Notes: generated from the letters alone by a model not told the origin. A DNA stretch of 64,000 nt from Pseudomonas sp. A34-9 (GCF_029543085.1 NZ_CP119967.1:2134501-2198500); one strand, 5' to 3'; counted from the stretch's first letter, positions 46,565 through 55,686 are shown. Translations and numbers: made by a program.

Positions 46565-46599
46565 AAAAAAACGGCGACCTGAGGGTCGCCGTTTTTTTT
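46565..46599 (+). terminator. Terminator of yggL
   Basis: ACGGCGACC and GGTCGCCGT pair over a five-base loop, flanked by A6 and T8. The symmetry suggests activity in both directions. Confidence 0.92.
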
Positions 46600-46643
46600 C
46601 GTCTGGTGTTTGAGTGTTCGGTTTGGGATTTGTGGTGCGTCTG

Positions 46644-46806
46644 CCCCTCATCGGAACGCCGCCCGCCCAGCCCTCTCCCCCTGGAGAGGGAGCCGATTTA
46701 TTGGCTTTTCAAAATTTGAGTTCAACTCGGGATTACGTGTCGCTATAACTCCCGCATCCAACGCGGTCAGTCCCCTCTCCCTCCGGGAGAGGGCTAGGGT
46801 GAGGGG
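46644..46806. repeat. MITE-like element, CCCTCACCC/GGGTGAGGG family, copy 4 (decayed left end)
   Basis: The right end GAGAGGGCTAGGGTGAGGGG is intact; the left end is mutated (CCCCTCATCGG, then GCCCAGCCCTCTCC). The inner palindrome seen in copy 2 is absent. GCTTTTCAAAATTTGAGTTC inside resembles the internal repeat of copy 1, so these belong to one sub-family. Confidence 0.75.
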
Positions 46807-46815
46807 CTTTTGACC

Positions 46816-48006
46816 TTAAGCTTTGCGCCAGTTCAAAATCAGCAGCGTCAAAACCCCCGCGACAATCCCCCAGAACGCCGAACCAATGGAAAACAGTGTC
46901 AGCCCCGACGCCGTGACCATAAAGGTAATCAGCGCCGCCTCACGCTCCTTCACCTCGGTCATGGCAATGCTCAAGCCATTGATGATCGAACCGAACAGCG
47001 CCAATGCTGCAATCGACAGCACCAGCTCCTTCGGCAATGCCGCGAACAACGCCGCCAATGTTGCGCCGAACACCCCGGCAATCCCGTAGAAAATCCCGCA
47101 CCAGACCGCAGCGGTGTAGCGCTTGTTGCGATCTTCATGGGCGTGCGGCCCGGTGCAGATCGCCGCGCTGATGGCCGCGAGGTTGATGCCATGGGAGCCG
47201 AACGGCGCCAGCAACAGCGAGGCGATGCCGGTGGTGGTGATCAGCGGTGAGGCCGGGACGTTGTAGCCATCTGCGCGCAGTACGGCGATGCCGGGCATGT
47301 TCTGCGAGGTCATCGCGACCACGAACAGCGGAATGCCAATGCTGATCGTCGCGGCGAGCGAGAAGTGCGGCGTCGTCCACACCGGCGTCGCCACTTCGAG
47401 ATGAAAACCGCTGAAATCCAGCAGCCCCATGAAGCCAGACAGCGCGGTGCCGATCAGCAGCGCGGCGAGCACGGCATAACGCGGCGACAGACGCTTGACC
47501 ACCAAATAAGTGAAGAACATCCCCAACACCAGCCCGGTACGGTGCTGCGCGGCGACGAAGATTTCGCTGCCGATCTTGAACAGAATCCCTGCCAGCAATG
47601 CGGCGGCGAGCGAGGCCGGGATCTTTTTCACCAGCCGTTCGAAGCTGCCGGTCAGCCCACAGATCGTCACCAGCACCGCGCAGGTGATGTAAGCACCAAT
47701 GGCCTCGCCGTAGCTGACACCGCCAAGACTGGTGATCAGCAGGGCCGCGCCGGGCGTCGACCAGGCGATGGTGATCGGCGTGCGATAGCGCAGCGACAGC
47801 CCGATCGAACACACCGCCATGCCGATCGAAATTGCCCAGATCCACGAAGAAATCTGCCCGCTGGTCAGGCCCGCCGCTTGTCCGGCCTGGAACATCAGCA
47901 CCAGCGAGCTGGTGTAGCCGGTCATCATCGCGATGAACCCGGCGACGATGGCCGAGGGTGAAGTATCGGCCAGCGGGCGCAGTTGAGTGTGGGTGGCGTC
48001 GTTCAT
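46816..48006 (-). CDS. benE: BenE-family (benzoate/H+ symporter-like) transporter
   Basis: A 396-residue membrane protein with about twelve helices. AIVAGFIAMMTGYTSSLVLM near the N-terminus and WSTPGAALLITSLGG are BenE-family signatures. Family members include benzoate symporters; substrate assignment by homology is uncertain, and no benzoate catabolic genes are nearby. Neighbours are purine catabolic genes and a GntR regulator. The ATG at 48004-48006 is preferred; the longer frame has no family support. Confidence 0.82.
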   Translation of the reverse strand: MNDATHTQLRPLADTSPSAIVAGFIAMMTGYTSSLVLMFQAGQAAGLTSGQISSWIWAISIGMAVCSIGLSLRYRTPITIAWSTPGAALLITSLGGVSYGEAIGAYITCAVLVTICGLTGSFERLVKKIPASLAAALLAGILFKIGSEIFVAAQHRTGLVLGMFFTYLVVKRLSPRYAVLAALLIGTALSGFMGLLDFSGFHLEVATPVWTTPHFSLAATISIGIPLFVVAMTSQNMPGIAVLRADGYNVPASPLITTTGIASLLLAPFGSHGINLAAISAAICTGPHAHEDRNKRYTAAVWCGIFYGIAGVFGATLAALFAALPKELVLSIAALALFGSIINGLSIAMTEVKEREAALITFMVTASGLTLFSIGSAFWGIVAGVLTLLILNWRKA

Positions 48007-48056
48007 GACGGCGGTGTTCCTTATACCAATGAAGATGTCCGCCATGACGCAAGCCC

Positions 48057-48141
48057 TGTAGGAGCTGCCGAAGGCTGCGATCTCTTGATCTTGCTTATTA
48101 AAATCAAAGTCAAAAGTTCGAAGCCTTCGGCAGCTCCTACA
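48057..48141. repeat. Paired REP element, GCAGCTCCTACA family, copy 6 (reversed)
   Basis: TGTAGGAGCTGCCGAAGGC faces GCCTTCGGCAGCTCCTACA. The inner part is decayed (GATCTCTTGATC, AAAGTTCGAAG). It lies upstream of the transporter, between it and the GntR gene. Confidence 0.85.
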
Positions 48142-48255
48142 GGGTAGGTGGTGTTCTGGCGGCGGATTCTGCGATCAAGCCTAAACTCAATCGTAACGGA
48201 TCGTTGCAATACAGCCGAAGTCACAAACAGCCGTACAGTCGTGTTGCCACCTTCC

Positions 48256-48267
48256 ATTGTGTACAAT
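48256..48267. promoter_or_regulatory. Operator-like palindrome upstream of GntR regulator
   Basis: ATTGTGTACAAT has ATTGT/ACAAT arms and resembles the prp operator ATTGTCGACAAT, the typical FCD-GntR site. It lies 92 bp before the GntR start and may serve autoregulation or control of the divergent transporter. Confidence 0.5.
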
Positions 48268-48359
48268 CGCGCTGTTTTTTACGCGATACTTGCCAGCGAC
48301 CTACTGTGCCGTATTACAGTCACGGTCAATTCGCCGCAGTTCTCCCGACTCGAGTGCCC

Positions 48360-49124
48360 ATGAACGAACAGTTGCAACCCCTCAAGAAACAACCGCGAGC
48401 AGGCAAAGCCGGCCGCAGCGGAACCCAGGACGATATTGTCTACGCGCATATCTTCGAGGCCATCCTCGAACAGCGTCTGGCGCCCGGCACAAAATTGAGC
48501 GAAGAAGCGCTGGGGGAAATCTTCGGGGTCAGCCGCACCATCATTCGCCGCGCGCTCTCGCGTCTGGCCCATGAAGGCGTGGTGCTGTTGCGGCCGAACC
48601 GTGGCGCCGTGGTCGCCAGCCCGAGCGTTGAAGAAGCCCGTCAGGTTTTTCTCGCCCGTCGTCTGGTCGAACGTGCGATCACTGAGCTGGCGGTACAACA
48701 CGCCACCGCCGAGCAGATCGCCGAGCTGCGGCAGATGGTCAACGACGAACGCGACAGTTTCTCCCGTGGCGATCGCGGCGCCGGTATTCGTCTGTCGGGC
48801 GAGTTCCACCTGAAACTGGCGGAAGCGGCAATGAATGCCCCGTTGATCAGCTTCCAGCGCAGCCTCGTTTCGCAGACCTCGCTGATCATCGCCCAGTACG
48901 AGAGCGGCAACCGCTCGCACTGCTCGTACGACGAACATACCCAGTTGATCGACGCGATCGAGAAACGTGACGGTGAGTTGGCGGTGAATTTGATGATGCA
49001 TCACATGGATCACATCGACAGCAAGCTCAACCTCGACGAGGAAGGCGCATCGGATGATCTGCATGCGGTGTTCTCGCATTTGTTGCAGACCAAGAAGCCG
49101 GGGCGTCCAGCGGCCAAGCTCTAA
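48360..49124 (+). CDS. GntR-family (FCD) regulator, purine-catabolism neighbourhood
   Basis: A 254-residue regulator. The N-terminal winged helix has VYAHIFEAILEQRLAPGTKL and EALGEIFGVSRTIIRRAL. The C-terminal FCD domain has conserved Arg and His residues, such as SGEFHLKLAEA and NLMMHHMDHI. I chose the ATG at 48360; the upstream frame covers the promoter and operator region. The position between a transporter and guaD suggests it controls purine or transporter genes. The ligand is unknown. Confidence 0.85.
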   Translation: MNEQLQPLKKQPRAGKAGRSGTQDDIVYAHIFEAILEQRLAPGTKLSEEALGEIFGVSRTIIRRALSRLAHEGVVLLRPNRGAVVASPSVEEARQVFLARRLVERAITELAVQHATAEQIAELRQMVNDERDSFSRGDRGAGIRLSGEFHLKLAEAAMNAPLISFQRSLVSQTSLIIAQYESGNRSHCSYDEHTQLIDAIEKRDGELAVNLMMHHMDHIDSKLNLDEEGASDDLHAVFSHLLQTKKPGRPAAKL

Positions 49125-49142
49125 AGTAGACCGAGTCGCTCC

Positions 49143-49210
49143 CTTCGCGAGCAGGCTCGCTCCCACAGGGGAATGCATTTCAAATGTGGGAGCGAGCCTG
49201 CTCGCGAAGG
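49143..49210. repeat. Paired REP element, CTCGCTCCCACA family, copy 4
   Basis: CTTCGCGAGCAGGCTCGCTC faces GAGCGAGCCTGCTCGCGAAG with a spacer that itself contains GCATTTCAAATG. It lies between GntR and guaD. Confidence 0.88.
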
Positions 49211-49226
49211 CGTACTGACAGGCAAT

Positions 49227-49264
49227 AAAAATCCCCCGGGGTGAACACCACCGGGGGATTTTTT
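49227..49264. terminator. Bidirectional terminator between GntR and guaD
   Basis: AAAAATCCCCCGG pairs with CCGGGGGATTTTT around a GTG-AACA-CAC inner stem. A-run and T-run flank the stem, so it can end transcripts from both converging genes. Confidence 0.92.
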
Positions 49265-49277
49265 ATGCCTGAAAAAC

Positions 49278-50582
49278 TTAGCGCTGATGCACCAACGCAC
49301 CCGCCGCATACGTCTGCTGCACCGTGCGGTCATCGCCCAGCGTCATCAATACAAACAGCGTTTCGGCAATGTTATTGGCCTGCTTCAAGCGATAGCTCAG
49401 CAGCGGTGTAGCGTTGTAATCCAGCACCAGGAAGTCGGCATCCGAACCCGGTTGCAGATTACCGATCTTGTCTTCCAGGCGCAGTGCCCGCGCACCGCCC
49501 AGCGTCGCCAGGTACAGCGACTTGAACGGGCTCAGTCGTGCCCCTTGCAGTTGCATCACTTTGTACGCTTCGTTCAGCGTCTGCAGCAGCGAGAAACTGG
49601 TACCGCCGCCAACGTCAGTGCCCAGGCCGACATTCACTTTGTGCTTCTCGGCCATCGGCAGATTGAACAAGCCGCTGCCGAGGAAGAAGTTCGAGGTCGG
49701 GCAGAACGAGATCGCCGAACCGGTCTCTGCCAGACGCGCGCATTCGTCGTCGCACAGGTGCACACCGTGGGCAAACACCGAGCGCTCGCCGAGCAGTTGG
49801 TAGTGATCGTAAACGTCGAGGTAGCCCTTGCGCTCCGGGAACAGTTCCTTGACCCACTCGATTTCCTTGAGGTTCTCGCTGATGTGGGTCTGCATGTACA
49901 GATCCGGGTATTCGGTCAGCAGTTGCCCGGCGAGGGTCAGTTGTTCCGGGGTGCTGGTCGGTGCGAAACGCGGGGTGACCGCGTAGTGCAAGCGACCCTT
50001 GCCGTGCCAGCGCTCGATCAGCGCCTTGCTCTCGATGTAGCTCGATTCTGCGGTGTCGGTCAGATAGTCCGGGGCGTTGCGGTCCATCATCACCTTGCCG
50101 GCGATCATTCGCAGGTCGAGCTTTTCGGCCGCTTCGAAGAACGAGTTCACCGACTGCGGGTGCACGCTGCCGAATACCAGTGCGGTGGTGGTGCCGTTGC
50201 GCAGCAGTTCCTTGATGAAGATGTCGGCGACGTCATCGGCGTGGGCCTTGTCGCCGAACTGGCTTTCGCACGGGAAGGTGTAGGTGTTGAGCCAGTCGAG
50301 CAGTTGCTCGCCGTAGGCACCGACCATGCCGGTTTGCGGCAGGTGAATGTGCGTGTCGATGAAGCCCGGGGTAATCAGCGCGTCTTGGTAGTGCTCGATT
50401 TCGATGTCCGCCGGCAGGGTCGGCAGCAAATCACTGGCGTGGCCAAGGGCGCTGATCTTGCCGCCATCGACCACCAGCAGGCCATCCTCGAAATATTCGT
50501 AGGAGGCTTCGATCCCGACTTCGGCGGGGTCGGCGATGCTGTGCAGGATGGCGGCGCGGTAGGCTTTGCGAGTCAGAGGCAT
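49278..50582 (-). CDS. guaD: Guanine deaminase
   Basis: A 434-residue amidohydrolase that deaminates guanine to xanthine. Metal and catalytic motifs are DTHIHLPQTG (HxH, about residues 74-83), THISEN, FAHGVHL and GTDVGGGTS with the metal-binding Asp. It is last in the xdhA-xdhB-xdhC-guaD run; xdhC lies 13 bp upstream. Its product is the substrate of the neighbouring xanthine dehydrogenase. Confidence 0.95.
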   Translation of the reverse strand: MPLTRKAYRAAILHSIADPAEVGIEASYEYFEDGLLVVDGGKISALGHASDLLPTLPADIEIEHYQDALITPGFIDTHIHLPQTGMVGAYGEQLLDWLNTYTFPCESQFGDKAHADDVADIFIKELLRNGTTTALVFGSVHPQSVNSFFEAAEKLDLRMIAGKVMMDRNAPDYLTDTAESSYIESKALIERWHGKGRLHYAVTPRFAPTSTPEQLTLAGQLLTEYPDLYMQTHISENLKEIEWVKELFPERKGYLDVYDHYQLLGERSVFAHGVHLCDDECARLAETGSAISFCPTSNFFLGSGLFNLPMAEKHKVNVGLGTDVGGGTSFSLLQTLNEAYKVMQLQGARLSPFKSLYLATLGGARALRLEDKIGNLQPGSDADFLVLDYNATPLLSYRLKQANNIAETLFVLMTLGDDRTVQQTYAAGALVHQR

Positions 50583-50595
50583 GAGGGTTCTCTAA

Positions 50596-51453
50596 TCAGT
50601 TTGAGGCTTTGAGTTTGGTGGCTTGACTGCGCCGCGAAACCGGCAGCAGTTTGGCAATCGGTTCGGCGCTGGCAGTCTGCTGGCCGAAGTTGGCGTTATA
50701 GGTGGCGATGATTTCGCCGGCGATGGAGATGGCGATTTCCACAGGCAGTTTGCCTTTGACTTCGCCGATGCCCATCGGGCAGCGCATGCGTTGTACGACG
50801 CCGCTGTCGAAGCCGCGATCACGCAAACGGTGTTCGAACTTGGCGCGTTTGGTCTTTGAACCAATCAGCCCGAAGTAGGCAAAGTCGTTGCGCTTGAGGA
50901 TCGCAGCAGTGAGTTCAAGGTCGAGCTGATGGTTGTGGGTCATGACGATGCAGTAGCTGCCGACGGGCAGCTCATCGATTTCATCTACCGGCTCTTCGGC
51001 GACGATTTTACGCACGCCGTGAGGGATCTGTTCGGGGAATTCGGTCTCGCGCGAATCGATCCAGCGTACCCGGCAGGGCAGGCTGGCGAGCAGCGGCACC
51101 AAGGCGCGGCCAACGTGACCGGCACCGAACACAGCGATCTGCGCCTGCACCTGGCCCATGGGTTCGAACAGCAACACGGTGGCGCCGCCGCAGCACTGGC
51201 CAAGGCTGGCGCCGAGGCTGAAGCGCTCCAGATGGGTGTCCTGCTTACCGCTGGCGAGCATGTCGCGGGCGATCTGCATGGCTTTGTATTCCAGATGCCC
51301 GCCACCGATGGTGTCGAAGCTCTGGTTAGCGCTGATGACCATTTTCGAGCCGGCATTGCGTGGCGTCGAGCCGAGTTCTTCGATGATCGTCACCAGCACA
51401 CAGGGTTCGCCCTGGTTTTGCAGGTCGGCGAGGGCGTCGATCCAGTTGTACAT
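50596..51453 (-). CDS. xdhC: Xanthine dehydrogenase accessory protein XdhC
   Basis: A 285-residue factor that binds molybdenum cofactor and helps sulfurate and insert it into XdhB. The N-terminal XdhC/CoxI segment has CVLVTIIEELGSTPRNAGSK and CCGG. The Rossmann-like C-terminal part has VFGAGHVGRALVPLL. A REP pair lies between it and xdhB, an unusual interruption of the operon. Confidence 0.93.
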   Translation of the reverse strand: MYNWIDALADLQNQGEPCVLVTIIEELGSTPRNAGSKMVISANQSFDTIGGGHLEYKAMQIARDMLASGKQDTHLERFSLGASLGQCCGGATVLLFEPMGQVQAQIAVFGAGHVGRALVPLLASLPCRVRWIDSRETEFPEQIPHGVRKIVAEEPVDEIDELPVGSYCIVMTHNHQLDLELTAAILKRNDFAYFGLIGSKTKRAKFEHRLRDRGFDSGVVQRMRCPMGIGEVKGKLPVEIAISIAGEIIATYNANFGQQTASAEPIAKLLPVSRRSQATKLKASN

Positions 51454-51489
51454 AGTTCACCCCTACAACATCGTTGTCTGTCCGGGCCT

Positions 51490-51556
51490 CTTCGCGAGCA
51501 GGCTCGCTCCCACATTTGGAATGCATTCCCCTGTGGGAGCGAGCCTGCTCGCGAAT
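51490..51556. repeat. Paired REP element, CTCGCTCCCACA family, copy 5 (inside the xdh operon)
   Basis: TTCGCGAGCAGGCTCGCTCC faces GGAGCGAGCCTGCTCGCGAA. It fills most of the 118-bp gap between xdhB and xdhC. Such a hairpin in mRNA can lower or stabilise distal gene expression. Confidence 0.88.
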
Positions 51557-51571
51557 GGCCGCGCCTCGGTC

Positions 51572-53971
51572 CTAGAGCGGAGCCAGCTCGGTCTCAGCTT
51601 CAACGGCTTTCACCGTCTTCAACTGACGCATCTGCTCGCACCCCCACAACACCCGCTCCGGCGTTGCCGGCGCATCGATCTGCGGCTGATGCTTGTAGTC
51701 ACCGAGGCTCGCCACCGCATCCTTGATCGCACACCACGAGGCAATCCCGAGCATGAACGGCGGTTCACCGACAGCCTTGGAATGGAACACCGTGTCTTCC
51801 GGGTTCTTGCGGTTCTCCACCAGTTTCACCCGCAGGTCGAGCGGCATGTCCGCCACGGCCGGGATCTTGTAGCTGGCCGGGCCGTTGGTCATCAGCTTGC
51901 CTTTGTTGTTCCAGACCAGCTCCTCCATGGTCAGCCAGCCCATGCCCTGGATGAAGCCACCTTCGACCTGGCCGATGTCGATGGACGGGTTCAGCGAGGC
52001 GCCGACGTCGTGAAGAATGTCGGTACGCAGCATTTTGTACTCGCCGGTCAGGGTGTCGACGATTACCTCGCAGCACGCCGCGCCGAAGGCAAAGTAGTAG
52101 AACGGACGGCCGCGGGCCTGGCTGCGGTCATAGTAGATTTTCGGGGTCTTGTAGAACCCGGTGCTCGACAGCGAAACCTGATTGAAATACGCCTGCTGGA
52201 TCAGCGCTTCAAAGGTCAGGATGTGGTCACGAACGCGCACATGACCGTTGTGGAATTCGACGTCTTCTTCAGTGACTTTGAAGTGACGTGCCGCAAATTC
52301 GATCAGGCGTTTCTTGATGATTTCCGCCGCGTTCTGCGCCGCTTTACCGTTCAGGTCAGCGCCGCTGGACGCCGCCGTCGGCGAGGTGTTTGGCACCTTG
52401 TCGGTGTTGGTCGCGGTGATCTGCACACGATCGATGTCAACCTGGAACACTTCGGCCACGACCTGCGCGACTTTGGTGTTCAGGCCCTGACCCATTTCCG
52501 TGCCGCCATGGTTCAGGTGAATGCTGCCGTCGGTGTAAATGTGGATCAGCGCACCGGCCTGGTTCAAGAAGCTCGCGGTAAAGGAAATGCCGAATTTTAC
52601 CGGCGTCAGCGCCAGGCCTTTTTTCAGGATCGGGCTGTTGGCGTTGTAGCGACGGATCGCTTCGCGACGCTCGTGGTACTGGCTGCTTTCTTCCAGTTCG
52701 GCGGTCATCTCTTCGAGCATGTTGTGCTCGACGGTCTGGTAGTAGTGGGTGACGTTGCGCTCGGTCTTGCCGTAGTAGTTGGCCTTGCGCACAGCGAGCG
52801 GATCGAGTTGCAGGTGACGGGCAATCGCGTCCATCACTTCTTCGATCGCGACCATGCCTTGCGGGCCACCGAAACCACGGTAAGCGGTGTTCGACGCGGT
52901 GTTGGTCTTGCAGCGGTGACCGTGAATGGTCGCGTCACCGAGGTAGTACGAGTTGTCCGAGTGGAACATCGCGCGGTCAACGATGGAGGCGGACAAGTCC
53001 GGTGAGCAGCCGCAGTTGCCGGCCAGGTCCATGTTGATCCCGTGCAGGCGCCCGGTGCTGTCGAAGCCGACGTCGTACTCGACGTAGAACGGGTGACGCT
53101 TGCCGGTCATCAGCATGTCTTCGACGCGCGGCAGGCGCATTTTGGTCGGCTGACCGGTGAGGTGCGCAACCACCGCGCACAGGCACGCCGGGCTGGCAGC
53201 TTGCGTTTCCTTGCCGCCGAAACCGCCACCCATGCGACGCATGTCGACGACGATTTTGTTCATCGACACGTCGAGTACTTCGGCGACCAGTTTTTGCACT
53301 TCGGTCGGGTTCTGCGTCGAGCAGTAGACGATCATGCCGCCGTCTTCGGTGGGCATCACCGAGGAGATTTGCGTCTCCAGGTAGAAGTGTTCCTGACCGC
53401 CGATGTGCAGCGTGCCCTGAATGCGATGTTCAGCGGTCGCCAGCGCCGAGACCGAATCGCCGCGCTGGTGAGTGTGGCTGTCGAGCACGAAGTGGCGCTT
53501 GCGCAGGGCTTCGACCACGTCGAGCACTGGCTCGAGATCTTCGTATTCGATGATCGCGGCCATCGCGGCTTTGCGCGCGGTTTCCAGATCCTTCGCGGCA
53601 ACGGCAAGCACCGGTTGACCGACAAATTGCACGTCATCGATGGCCAGCAGCGGGTCGCCCGGCATCAATGGGCCGATGTCTTTCAGGCCCGGCACGTCTT
53701 CGTGGGTGATGGCGATGCGCACGCCTTCGAAGGCGTAGCACGGCGAGGTGTCGATGCTGATGATTTTCGCGTGGGCGCGGTCCGACATGCGTGCATAAAG
53801 GTGCAGCTGGTTGGGAAATTCCAGGCGGTCATCAATGTACTGCGCTTCACCGGACACGTGCTTGGCGGCGCTGTCGTGTTTGACGCTGCGGCCGACACCG
53901 GAGGTCAGATCCTTGGCGAACAATTCAGCCAGTTCAGCTTGAGTTTTCTCTACGCCGTGATGGTTAGACAT
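51572..53971 (-). CDS. xdhB: Xanthine dehydrogenase, molybdopterin-binding subunit
   Basis: A 799-residue large subunit that oxidises hypoxanthine and xanthine to urate. It has the Mo-cofactor-binding segments GGGFGGKE (about residue 254), AYRGFGGPQG and EMGQGLNTKVAQV, and the active-site region GEPPFMLGIA with the catalytic Glu. The ATG at 53969-53971 overlaps the end of xdhA by eight bases, so translation is likely coupled. Confidence 0.95.
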   Translation of the reverse strand: MSNHHGVEKTQAELAELFAKDLTSGVGRSVKHDSAAKHVSGEAQYIDDRLEFPNQLHLYARMSDRAHAKIISIDTSPCYAFEGVRIAITHEDVPGLKDIGPLMPGDPLLAIDDVQFVGQPVLAVAAKDLETARKAAMAAIIEYEDLEPVLDVVEALRKRHFVLDSHTHQRGDSVSALATAEHRIQGTLHIGGQEHFYLETQISSVMPTEDGGMIVYCSTQNPTEVQKLVAEVLDVSMNKIVVDMRRMGGGFGGKETQAASPACLCAVVAHLTGQPTKMRLPRVEDMLMTGKRHPFYVEYDVGFDSTGRLHGINMDLAGNCGCSPDLSASIVDRAMFHSDNSYYLGDATIHGHRCKTNTASNTAYRGFGGPQGMVAIEEVMDAIARHLQLDPLAVRKANYYGKTERNVTHYYQTVEHNMLEEMTAELEESSQYHERREAIRRYNANSPILKKGLALTPVKFGISFTASFLNQAGALIHIYTDGSIHLNHGGTEMGQGLNTKVAQVVAEVFQVDIDRVQITATNTDKVPNTSPTAASSGADLNGKAAQNAAEIIKKRLIEFAARHFKVTEEDVEFHNGHVRVRDHILTFEALIQQAYFNQVSLSSTGFYKTPKIYYDRSQARGRPFYYFAFGAACCEVIVDTLTGEYKMLRTDILHDVGASLNPSIDIGQVEGGFIQGMGWLTMEELVWNNKGKLMTNGPASYKIPAVADMPLDLRVKLVENRKNPEDTVFHSKAVGEPPFMLGIASWCAIKDAVASLGDYKHQPQIDAPATPERVLWGCEQMRQLKTVKAVEAETELAPL

Positions 53972-55418
53972 AAGCGGTCACCCGAGTCTCGATGTGCGGT
54001 GTTTGCAGTTCGATGAAGTATTTGCGCAGCAGGTTCTGCGCGCTGAGCAGGCGATATTCCTTGCTGGCGCGGAAGTCCGAGAGCGGTGTGAAGTCTTCGG
54101 CCAGTGCGGCGCAGGCACGTTCGACCACGGCGTTGTTGAACGGCGCACCGATCAGCGCGGCTTCACAATGGGCGGCGCGTTTCGGGATCGCAGCCATGCC
54201 GCCGAACGCCATGCGCGCATCGGTGATCACGCCGTTCTCGACGCGCAGGTTGAACGCGGCGCAGACGGCGGAGATGTCGTCGTCCAGGCGCTTGGAGACT
54301 TTATAGGCGCGAAACAGCTGCTCGGCCGTGGCGCGCGGCACGATGATCTTCTCGATGAATTCACTTTCCTGACGGGCAGTGACTTTGTAATCGATGAAGT
54401 AATCTTCGAGGTTCAAGGTACGGCGGGTTTCGCCTTTGCACAGCACGACCTGCGCGCCGAGGGCGATCAGCAGCGGCGGCGAGTCGCCGATTGGCGAGGC
54501 GTTGCCGATGTTGCCGCCGAGGGTGCCCTGGTTGCGGATCTGCAGGGAGGCGAAGCGGTGCAGCAGTTCGCCGAAGTCCGGGTACTCGGCGTTCAGCGCT
54601 TCGTAGCAGTCGGAGAGGGCGGTGGCGGCGCCGATTTCGATGCGGTCTTCAAAGGTGTCGATGCGCTTCATTTCCGCGACGTTGCCGACGTAGATCATCA
54701 CCGGCAAGGTGCGGTGGAACTGGGTGACTTCCAGGGCCAGATCGGTACCGCCGGCGAGCAGGCGCGCTTGTGGATACGCGTCGTAGAGGTCGGCCAGATC
54801 AGCGACAGTCAGCGGCACCAGGCAGCGCTTGTCGCCGCTGTTGAGTTCGCCGATATCGGTCGGGGCGATGGCTTTCAGGCGCGCGATGGTGTCTGCTTCG
54901 CGTGCATCGAACTGATCCGCTTGCTTGCCACAGCAGGATTGCTCGGCAGCCGCCAGAATAGGGCGGTAGCCGGTGCAGCGGCAGAGGTTGCCGGCCAGCG
55001 CTTCGTGGGCCTTGGCGTGATCCGGTGCATCGCTGTTCTTTTGCAGGGCGAACAGCGACATGACGAAGCCGGGGGTGCAGAAACCGCACTGCGAACCGTG
55101 GCACTCGACCATGGCTTTCTGCACGCTGTGCAGTTCGCCTTTGTGCTTGAGGTCTTCGACGCTGATCAGTTGTTTGCCGTGCAGCGACGATACAAAGGTC
55201 AGGCACGAGTTGAGGCTGCGATAGCGAATGTATTCGCGGCCATCGTCATCCGTTTGCAACTCACCGACCACCACGGTGCAGGCGCCGCAGTCACCGCTGG
55301 CACAACCTTCTTTGGTGCCCGATTTACCGACGTGTTCACGCAGGTAATTGAGCACAGTCAGATTCGGGTCCAGGGCGTGCTCGCTACGGAGTTCCTGGTT
55401 AAGTAAAAACTGGATCAC
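53964..55418 (-). CDS. xdhA: Xanthine dehydrogenase, iron-sulfur/FAD subunit
   Basis: A 484-residue subunit. The N-terminal plant-ferredoxin-like [2Fe-2S] domain has EGCASGDCGAC, the second [2Fe-2S] domain has CGFCTPGFV and LCRCTGYRPI. The FAD domain follows (LAGGTDLALEV and TLGGNIGNASPIGDS). The start is a GTG at 55416-55418 giving MIQFLLNQELR. A 154-nt leader with two small inverted repeats and a sigma-54-like promoter lies upstream. Together with XdhB it makes a bacterial xanthine dehydrogenase. Confidence 0.95.
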   Translation of the reverse strand: MIQFLLNQELRSEHALDPNLTVLNYLREHVGKSGTKEGCASGDCGACTVVVGELQTDDDGREYIRYRSLNSCLTFVSSLHGKQLISVEDLKHKGELHSVQKAMVECHGSQCGFCTPGFVMSLFALQKNSDAPDHAKAHEALAGNLCRCTGYRPILAAAEQSCCGKQADQFDAREADTIARLKAIAPTDIGELNSGDKRCLVPLTVADLADLYDAYPQARLLAGGTDLALEVTQFHRTLPVMIYVGNVAEMKRIDTFEDRIEIGAATALSDCYEALNAEYPDFGELLHRFASLQIRNQGTLGGNIGNASPIGDSPPLLIALGAQVVLCKGETRRTLNLEDYFIDYKVTARQESEFIEKIIVPRATAEQLFRAYKVSKRLDDDISAVCAAFNLRVENGVITDARMAFGGMAAIPKRAAHCEAALIGAPFNNAVVERACAALAEDFTPLSDFRASKEYRLLSAQNLLRKYFIELQTPHIETRVTAYV

Positions 55419-55476
55419 GGAAGGCCTCGCAGACTCATTATTGTTGTTAACCGACGTGAACCGAATTTAGCAGGTC

Positions 55477-55514
55477 TGACTTTTCGGTCAATGGTTTTCT
55501 GACTTAAAGGTCAG
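55477..55514. promoter_or_regulatory. Two TGAC-N6-GTCA inverted repeats upstream of xdhA
   Basis: TGACTTTTCGGTCA (55477-55490) and CTGACTTAAAGGTCAG (55499-55514) have centres 23 bp apart. TTGACCCTCATCGGTCA nearby (about 55554-55570) is a third relative with a longer spacer. They are probably operators, perhaps for the adjacent GntR regulator. In RNA they would also form two six-base-loop hairpins, but without the A1/G4 ANTAR signature. Confidence 0.55.
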
Positions 55515-55582
55515 GAAAATGCATTTCGTCGATCAACAACGTGTCTATTCAGTATTGACCCTCATCGGTCACCCCGCTTTTT

Positions 55583-55598
55583 TGCGGGATTCGTGCCA
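55583..55598 (-). promoter_or_regulatory. Sigma-54-like promoter of xdhA
   Basis: Minus-strand TGGCACGAATCCCGCA has a perfect -24 TGGCACG and GC ten bases later. The -12 half (CCGCA) is weaker and overlaps a CCCGC-T6-GCGGG hairpin. Purine breakdown supplies nitrogen, so control by nitrogen limitation would make sense. Confidence 0.5.
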
Positions 55599-55686
55599 AA
55601 AACCGCTGAGAGGGCACTCCGCCATGACCGTGCTTATGCGCTACACTGCGCCGCTTGTGCAGATCGATAGAGTTTGAAGGACAACC

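Noticed and set aside
55477..55514. Second ANTAR target upstream of xdhA
   Set aside because: The two hairpins have six-base loops but lack A1 and G4, and no terminator follows.
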